Positions 59,658 to 64,000 of a stretch of 64,000 nucleotides of DNA are shown in pieces. The stretch covers positions 35,246 through 99,245 of the forward strand of contig CAKUGF010000007.1 of assembly GCA_934654585.1 (NCBI GenBank). The letters are read 5' to 3'. Under the pieces are notes generated by a model. The model saw only the letters and a program-made list of their open reading frames with translations. It ran no database searches and was not told where the DNA came from. This DNA is from an uncultured Collinsella sp. (GTDB lineage: Bacteria > Actinomycetota > Coriobacteriia > Coriobacteriales > Coriobacteriaceae). How positions within the stretch are numbered: the first letter of the stretch is position 1; each line of letters opens with the position of its first letter. A program made the translations under genes and the position numbers.

Positions 59658-60701
59658 CTACTCGAAGTATTGGAATTTGTTCGTTGAGAAGGCGAAGGTT
59701 ACGGTGAAGCCTTTGCCGGGTTCCGATGCCGCGGTGACGTCGATGCCCATTTTGGAGCATAGGCGCGCCACCAGGTAGAGGCCGATACCCGTTGCGCGTT
59801 TGGTGGTGCGGCCGTTGTCGCCGGTAAAGCCCTTCTCAAACACGCGCGGCAGATCTGCCGCACTCACGCCGCAACCGTTGTCGGCAACGGTAAGCTCAAT
59901 GCGCTCGCTCGCCAGGCCCTTGTCCAACAACGCACCCGAAAACGTAATCTTCGCACCGTCCTCGCGCGCGTATTTAATGCTGTTCTGGATGAGCTGACCC
60001 AAGATAAACTCAAGCCACTTCTCATCGGTAAAGACCTCAAAGTCGAGGTTCTCGCACACCGGCGCCACGTGCGCCGCGATGAGCTCACGTGCGTTGGCCT
60101 TAATCGCACCCGTCACCAGAGCCTTAAGATCCCAGCGGCGGATCAGATAGTCGCGCTCCACCACTTCCGAGCGCGCATAATAGAGCGCCTGGTCGATGTA
60201 GCGCTCCACGCGAGCGAGCTCGCGGCCCAGGTCGTCCACGCGCGACAGGTCGTCTTCGCTGCCGTCCAGGTTTTCCAGGATCAGATGGGCTGCCGCCAGG
60301 GGCAGCTTGGCCTCGTGGACCCAGCTCTCGATATAGTCGCGATAGTCATCGGTTTGACGGCGTCCTTCCGCCACCTCATCGCAAGCCGCCTTGCCCACGC
60401 GGCGCAGGACCTCGTACTCGAGCTCACCCTCGGCATACGTCGGACACTGCACCATCTCCTGCACCCATGCGGGGCTTTCCAGCTCCTCGGCCGCGCGCTC
60501 CAGCTGATGCAAAAAACGACGACGGCGCGCATACTCGATAACGATGCCGAGCATGCCAAAGATAAAGGAGACGCCGACCGCCACAACCACGATGGAGACG
60601 GGCGCCCCGGCAACCGTCAGCACAAAGCAGCTCAGCAGCACACCGCATGTCCACACGGCAACCGGGAGCAGCGCGTCTTTAAAGAACTTGGCAAACGACA
60701 T
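59658..60701 (-). CDS. Sensor histidine kinase
   Basis: The 347-residue kinase has two N-terminal membrane spans (about residues 10-55), a short linker, the phosphorylated His in YIESWVHEAKLPLAAAHL, and the ATPase boxes N (LIQNSIKYARE), G1 (VADNGCGVSAADLPRVFEKG) and G2 (RATGIGLYLVARLCSKMG). The short sensor part resembles BceS/GraS-type kinases that act with ABC exporters, but no such exporter is adjacent. The start is 9 bp after the response-regulator gene. Confidence 0.92.
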   Translation of the reverse strand: MSFAKFFKDALLPVAVWTCGVLLSCFVLTVAGAPVSIVVVAVGVSFIFGMLGIVIEYARRRRFLHQLERAAEELESPAWVQEMVQCPTYAEGELEYEVLRRVGKAACDEVAEGRRQTDDYRDYIESWVHEAKLPLAAAHLILENLDGSEDDLSRVDDLGRELARVERYIDQALYYARSEVVERDYLIRRWDLKALVTGAIKANARELIAAHVAPVCENLDFEVFTDEKWLEFILGQLIQNSIKYAREDGAKITFSGALLDKGLASERIELTVADNGCGVSAADLPRVFEKGFTGDNGRTTKRATGIGLYLVARLCSKMGIDVTAASEPGKGFTVTFAFSTNKFQYFE

Positions 60702-60710
60702 GGCCGGCCC

Positions 60711-61382
60711 CTAGACCGAATAGCCCTGGCCGCGGTGTGTGGTCAGATACCCCTTGATGCCGATTTTTTCGAGCGTGGTGCGCAAGCGGTTGATGTTGAC
60801 GGTAAGTGTGTTGTCATCCACGAAGGCATCGGAGTCCCACAGGTCCTGCATGATGGCCGAGCGCGAGACGATCTTGCCCGCGCGACTCAGGAGCAGCGAG
60901 AGAATGCGCAGCTCGTTTTTGGTGAGCTCGGTGGCGTCGCCGGTTGCCATGTTGGTGACCATGGAGCGGGCGAGGTCGAGCTCCAGTCCCTTGTGGACGA
61001 GCGTGCTGCGCTCGCCGGCTGCCGCGGTGCGACGCAGCAACGCATTGATGCGCGCCACGAGCACGCGGGCGCTATAGGGCTTGGGGACAAAGTCGTCCGC
61101 GCCGAGCGTCATGGCCATGACCTCGTCGATCTCGGTCGTACGCGACGTGAGGACAATGATGGGAACCTCGGATTCGCGGCGGACTTCGTGGCAGATATGT
61201 TGGCCATCCTTGATGGGAAGCGTGAGGTCGAGCAGCACCAGATCGGGTGCAGCGGCAAGGATGTCGCGCGAGACGTGCTCGAACGATTCGCAGGCCTCGA
61301 CCTCAAACCCGGCACGGGCCAGAATGTCGGCGAGCTCACGACGGATAGGTTCGTCGTCCTCAACGATATAAATCAGCGCCAT
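60711..61382 (-). CDS. OmpR-family response regulator
   Basis: The 223-residue protein has a receiver domain (IYIVEDDEPIRRELADILAR, phospho-acceptor Asp in LVLLDLTLPIKDG, KP in FVPKPYSARVL) and a winged-helix output domain (LTKNELRILSLLLSRAGKIV, then VNINRLRTTLEKIGI and YLTTHRGQGYSV). It is encoded first in a pair with the histidine kinase. The ATG at 61382 is chosen; a longer frame to 61451 has no support. Confidence 0.92.
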   Translation of the reverse strand: MALIYIVEDDEPIRRELADILARAGFEVEACESFEHVSRDILAAAPDLVLLDLTLPIKDGQHICHEVRRESEVPIIVLTSRTTEIDEVMAMTLGADDFVPKPYSARVLVARINALLRRTAAAGERSTLVHKGLELDLARSMVTNMATGDATELTKNELRILSLLLSRAGKIVSRSAIMQDLWDSDAFVDDNTLTVNINRLRTTLEKIGIKGYLTTHRGQGYSV

Positions 61383-61513
61383 GGATTCCGCTCCCCTCTT
61401 GGTTGTCTTGCCACCATTATGACCGCGAAACTGCAGGTGTGCGCCGCGCACGACGCCAAGGTGACAGAACTGTTCGCGAGCGGAGACGTTTGGTCTGTCC
61501 CACGCTCGCGGCG

Positions 61514-61548
61514 GGGACGGGGATCAAATTGTTTTTAATCCCCGTCCC
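61514..61548. repeat. Hairpin GGGACGGGGAT between the response-regulator gene and the next gene
   Basis: Perfect 11-bp arms GGGACGGGGAT and ATCCCCGTCCC enclose CAAATTGTTTTTA. The GGGAC arm start resembles the other GGGAC-type elements. It may also end transcription. Confidence 0.6.
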
Positions 61549-61558
61549 AGAAAATCAT

Positions 61559-62266
61559 TTAGCGGCGGGCGCGGAGCTTTTCGTAGCCGTCGGCGAAGAA
61601 GGCGACCGTGGCGGCGTCCGCGTCGGCGGCATCGGCGTCGGTGGTGGGAACCACGCCGTGTTCGTCACTCACCAGGAACAGCGCACCCTTGAGCTGAGCG
61701 GGGATATCCACGCGCGCAACCGGAATATCCTTGGTCTGAGCAAGCTGCTCAATGAGCGTTGCCGTGCCGCACAGGCACTCGTCCGCCGGCGCCACAAATG
61801 CCAGCTCGCCGTTGTTGACGGCAGCGAGCAACTCGGGCGCCACGCCGGTCTCGTCGGCCTCGGAGCGCGCCTCGGCGGAGCGGGCACGCAGCGCCTTGGC
61901 CGACGTGTCGGCCAGCGGCTCATACTCCCCCACCGTCATGGCGGCATTGCCGTTCACATCGATCACCAGCATGAGCACGCCGTCGCGCGCGGTGTAGTCG
62001 CCCTCGGCAAGCGACCACTCAACGTGCTGCTTGGCCCAGCTGAGCATGTTATGAGTGAGCGGCTCGCCCTGCACCAGGCGCTCGGACAGCGCGCGGATGT
62101 GACGGTTGAGCATAGGCACCTTTTTGTTGGACATGCGCCAACGGCAGATGAGCGCGGGCTTGTCGAGCGTAAACTTCTCGACCGCCTCCTGATTAGCGCA
62201 AAAGTCCTCGTACGCACGCTGATCCTCGGCATTGCCAAACAGCTCGGCATCATCAATCTGGGGCAT
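61559..62266 (-). CDS. Uncharacterised cytoplasmic protein
   Basis: The 235-residue protein shows no motif I recognise. It is mixed helix/strand, with repeats of Ala/Asp (TTDADAADADAATVAFFADG) near the end and the phrase VLMLVIDVNGNAAMTVGEYE in the middle. SseB-like domains have a somewhat similar order, but the match is weak. The ATG at 62266 follows AAAGGT. It is downstream of the purH terminator and therefore separately transcribed. Confidence 0.5.
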   Translation of the reverse strand: MPQIDDAELFGNAEDQRAYEDFCANQEAVEKFTLDKPALICRWRMSNKKVPMLNRHIRALSERLVQGEPLTHNMLSWAKQHVEWSLAEGDYTARDGVLMLVIDVNGNAAMTVGEYEPLADTSAKALRARSAEARSEADETGVAPELLAAVNNGELAFVAPADECLCGTATLIEQLAQTKDIPVARVDIPAQLKGALFLVSDEHGVVPTTDADAADADAATVAFFADGYEKLRARR

Positions 62267-62306
62267 GGTTGTACCTTTCGTTCTCGTCATTCCGTCCTCT
62301 TATACC

Positions 62307-62342
62307 AAAAAGACGGCCCTCCAAACGGAGCAGCCGTCTTTT
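62307..62342 (-). terminator. Terminator of purH
   Basis: AAAGACGGC pairs with GCCGTCTTT with an inner CTCC/GGAG stem; T-runs are present on both strands. Confidence 0.85.
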
Positions 62343-62371
62343 GCAGAGATTATTTTGTCCCAGGGCGGAAC

Positions 62372-63979
62372 TTAGTGCCTAAAATGCCTGGCCCCTGTAA
62401 ACACCATCGCGATGCCATGCTCGTTGCAGGCCTGAATGCTCTCGTCGTCGCGCTTGGAGCCGCCGGGCTGGATGATGCAGGTCACGCCGTGCGCGGCAAG
62501 CACGTCCACGTTATCGCGGAACGGGAAGAACGCATCGCTTGCGCAGGCGAAGCCGCCCTTCTCCACGCCCTCGCGCTCGCAGAAGTCCTCGGCACGCTCG
62601 CAGGCCAGCAGCGCGGAATCCACGCGGTTGGGCTGGCCGGGGCCCATGCCAATGCCGGCCTTGCCCTTGGAGACCAGGATGGCGTTGGACTTGACACCCT
62701 TGCAGACTTTCCAGGCAAACTCAAGCTCGGCCATCTCGGCGTCGGTGGGCTTACGGTCGGTGGGGAACGTAAAAGTCGCGGGATCCTCGGTCACGTGGTC
62801 GACCTCCTGCACCAGCACGCCGCCGTCGATGGAGCGCAGCTCCACCTGGGCGCCGTGGTCCACGCCACCGGTAGCCAGCACGCGCAGGTTGGGGCGCTTG
62901 GCCATGCGCTCGAGCGCCTCGTCGGTGTAGCCCGGGGCGATGATGACCTCGACGAACTGCTTGTTCTGGTCGGCGAAATGCTCAACCAGCTCATAGGGAA
63001 CCTCGCGGTTGCAGGCGATGATGCCGCCGAAAGCGCTCTTGGGATCGCAGGCGAAGGCGAGGTCGTAGGCGGCCGTGATGTCCTCGGCAACGGCAGAGCC
63101 GCAGGGGTTCTGGTGCTTGAGGATCACGCAGGCCGGCTCGTCGAACTCGCGGACCAGGTTCCAGGCGGCGTCGGCGTCCAGATAGTTGTTGTAGCTGAGC
63201 GGCTTACCCTGAATCTGCTCGGAGCCCACGAGCGGGAACTGCGAGCTCGCGGTGTTCTCGCAGCCCTCGGCAAAGCGGTAGACCGTGGCCTTCTGCTGCG
63301 GGTTCTCGCCATAGCGTAGATCGTCGACCTTCTCAAGCGAGATCTCGAGCTTGGCAGAGGTGTCGGCCACGTCGCTTGCCTGGGCGGCGAGCCAACGGGA
63401 GATGGCCGTGTCGTAGGCGGCGGTGGTCTGGTAGACCTTCACCTGCAGGCGACGACGGGTGGAAAGCGTGGTGCAACCGCCGGTCTCGTGCATCTCGGCC
63501 AGGACGGCGTCGTAGTCGGCCGGGTCGGAGATGACGGTGACGCTCGCGGCGTTCTTAGCAGCAGAGCGCAGCATGGAGGGGCCACCGATGTCGATGTGCT
63601 CGATGGCGTCCGCAAAGGTGACCTCGGGGTTGGCGACGGTCTTCTCGAACTCGTACAGGTTGACGACGACCAGGTCGATCATCTTGATGCCGTGCTGAGC
63701 GGCCTCCTGCATGTGCTGCTCGGAATCGCGACGGGCCAGCAGCGCGCCGTGAACCTTGGGGTGCAGCGTCTTGACGCGGCCGTCCATCATCTCGGGATAG
63801 CCCGTGAACTCCTCGATGGGGGTTACGGGAACTCCCGCGTCCTCGATAGCACGAGCCGTGCCGCCCGTAGAGATGATCTCGACGCCAAAGTCGTCAACCA
63901 GCGTCCGTGCGAAATCGACGACGCCCGTCTTATCGGTAACCGAGATCAACGCGCGTGCGATCTTCACATCAGATCCCAT
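62372..63979 (-). CDS. purH: Bifunctional AICAR transformylase/IMP cyclohydrolase
   Basis: The 535-residue enzyme catalyses the last two steps of IMP synthesis. The N-terminal cyclohydrolase is marked by ALISVTDKTGVVDFARTL, ISTGGTARAIED and GRVKTLHPKVHGALLARR; the transformylase by LRYGENPQQKATVYR, CVILKHQNPCGSAVAED, the GGIIACNREV region and the end VTCIIQPGGSKRDDESI. Length is as expected. The ATG at 63979 follows AGGAGGACTGC. Its upstream neighbour lies outside the window. Confidence 0.96.
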   Translation of the reverse strand: MGSDVKIARALISVTDKTGVVDFARTLVDDFGVEIISTGGTARAIEDAGVPVTPIEEFTGYPEMMDGRVKTLHPKVHGALLARRDSEQHMQEAAQHGIKMIDLVVVNLYEFEKTVANPEVTFADAIEHIDIGGPSMLRSAAKNAASVTVISDPADYDAVLAEMHETGGCTTLSTRRRLQVKVYQTTAAYDTAISRWLAAQASDVADTSAKLEISLEKVDDLRYGENPQQKATVYRFAEGCENTASSQFPLVGSEQIQGKPLSYNNYLDADAAWNLVREFDEPACVILKHQNPCGSAVAEDITAAYDLAFACDPKSAFGGIIACNREVPYELVEHFADQNKQFVEVIIAPGYTDEALERMAKRPNLRVLATGGVDHGAQVELRSIDGGVLVQEVDHVTEDPATFTFPTDRKPTDAEMAELEFAWKVCKGVKSNAILVSKGKAGIGMGPGQPNRVDSALLACERAEDFCEREGVEKGGFACASDAFFPFRDNVDVLAAHGVTCIIQPGGSKRDDESIQACNEHGIAMVFTGARHFRH

Positions 63980-64000
63980 GCAGTCCTCCTGTCTGGTACG

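Overview
The window reads as a 64-kb chromosomal segment of a high-G+C gut actinobacterium of the class Coriobacteriia, most likely Collinsella or a close relative. This is inferred from gene content and codon use: several PTS systems, a tmk-holB-ricT block, an archaeal-type topoisomerase I, AgaS/NagA amino-sugar genes and G+C-rich codons throughout. No rRNA, phage or intact insertion sequence was seen. One tRNA gene, tRNA-Thr(CGT), is present.

Region 1 (1-20 kb) is a galactoside and amino-sugar catabolic island. A LacI-type regulator is divergent from lacE (lactose-type EIICB) and lacG (6-phospho-beta-galactosidase). A Fic protein follows, then a DeoR regulator, galM, and an orphan mannose-family EIIB whose phosphorylated His is replaced by Tyr. 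Next come tRNA-Thr and a leftward block lacX-lacC-(nagA remnant)-yhcH. A flavodoxin gene, nagA, agaS, a GntR regulator and a mannose-family PTS operon (EIIA-YajC-EIIB-EIIC-EIID) complete the island. Galactose from lactose and GalNAc/GalN from glycans would both reach tagatose-6-phosphate, the substrate of LacC. LacAB, LacD/GatY and LacF (EIIA-Lac) are not in this window.

Region 2 (20-31 kb) holds a DUF2975/HTH pair, a SurA-like membrane protein, NAD-type isocitrate dehydrogenase, a HEAT protein, a dehydrogenase with a His/Cys-rich tail, DegV, the hibernation factor HPF, a solute-binding lipoprotein and a DUF559-like protein coupled to comF. Region 3 (31-45 kb) is housekeeping: ricT, holB, tmk, a penicillin-recognising serine hydrolase, a zinc-ribbon membrane protein, topA, hypBA, tatC-tatA, a STAS protein and an aminotransferase. 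Region 4 (45-64 kb) holds nhaA, ppaC, a ROK glucokinase, a GntR regulator with manA, pcrA, a 2-hydroxyacid dehydrogenase, uppP, a universal stress protein, hipBA, a two-component system, an uncharacterised protein and purH.

The most unusual material is non-coding. At least four families of palindromic elements occupy intergenic space. One is a regular 81-bp-period array of 55-bp hairpins with covarying stems. Another is a ~215-235-bp MITE-like element with long terminal inverted repeats, present twice. A third is a nested layout (arm, core, inner arm copies, core', arm') that recurs with unrelated sequences. hipBA is preceded by four operator-like palindromes at exactly 39-bp spacing, and fic by a 75-bp palindrome overlapping its ribosome-binding site. 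All functional statements rest on reading the sequence and general family knowledge; no database search was run.
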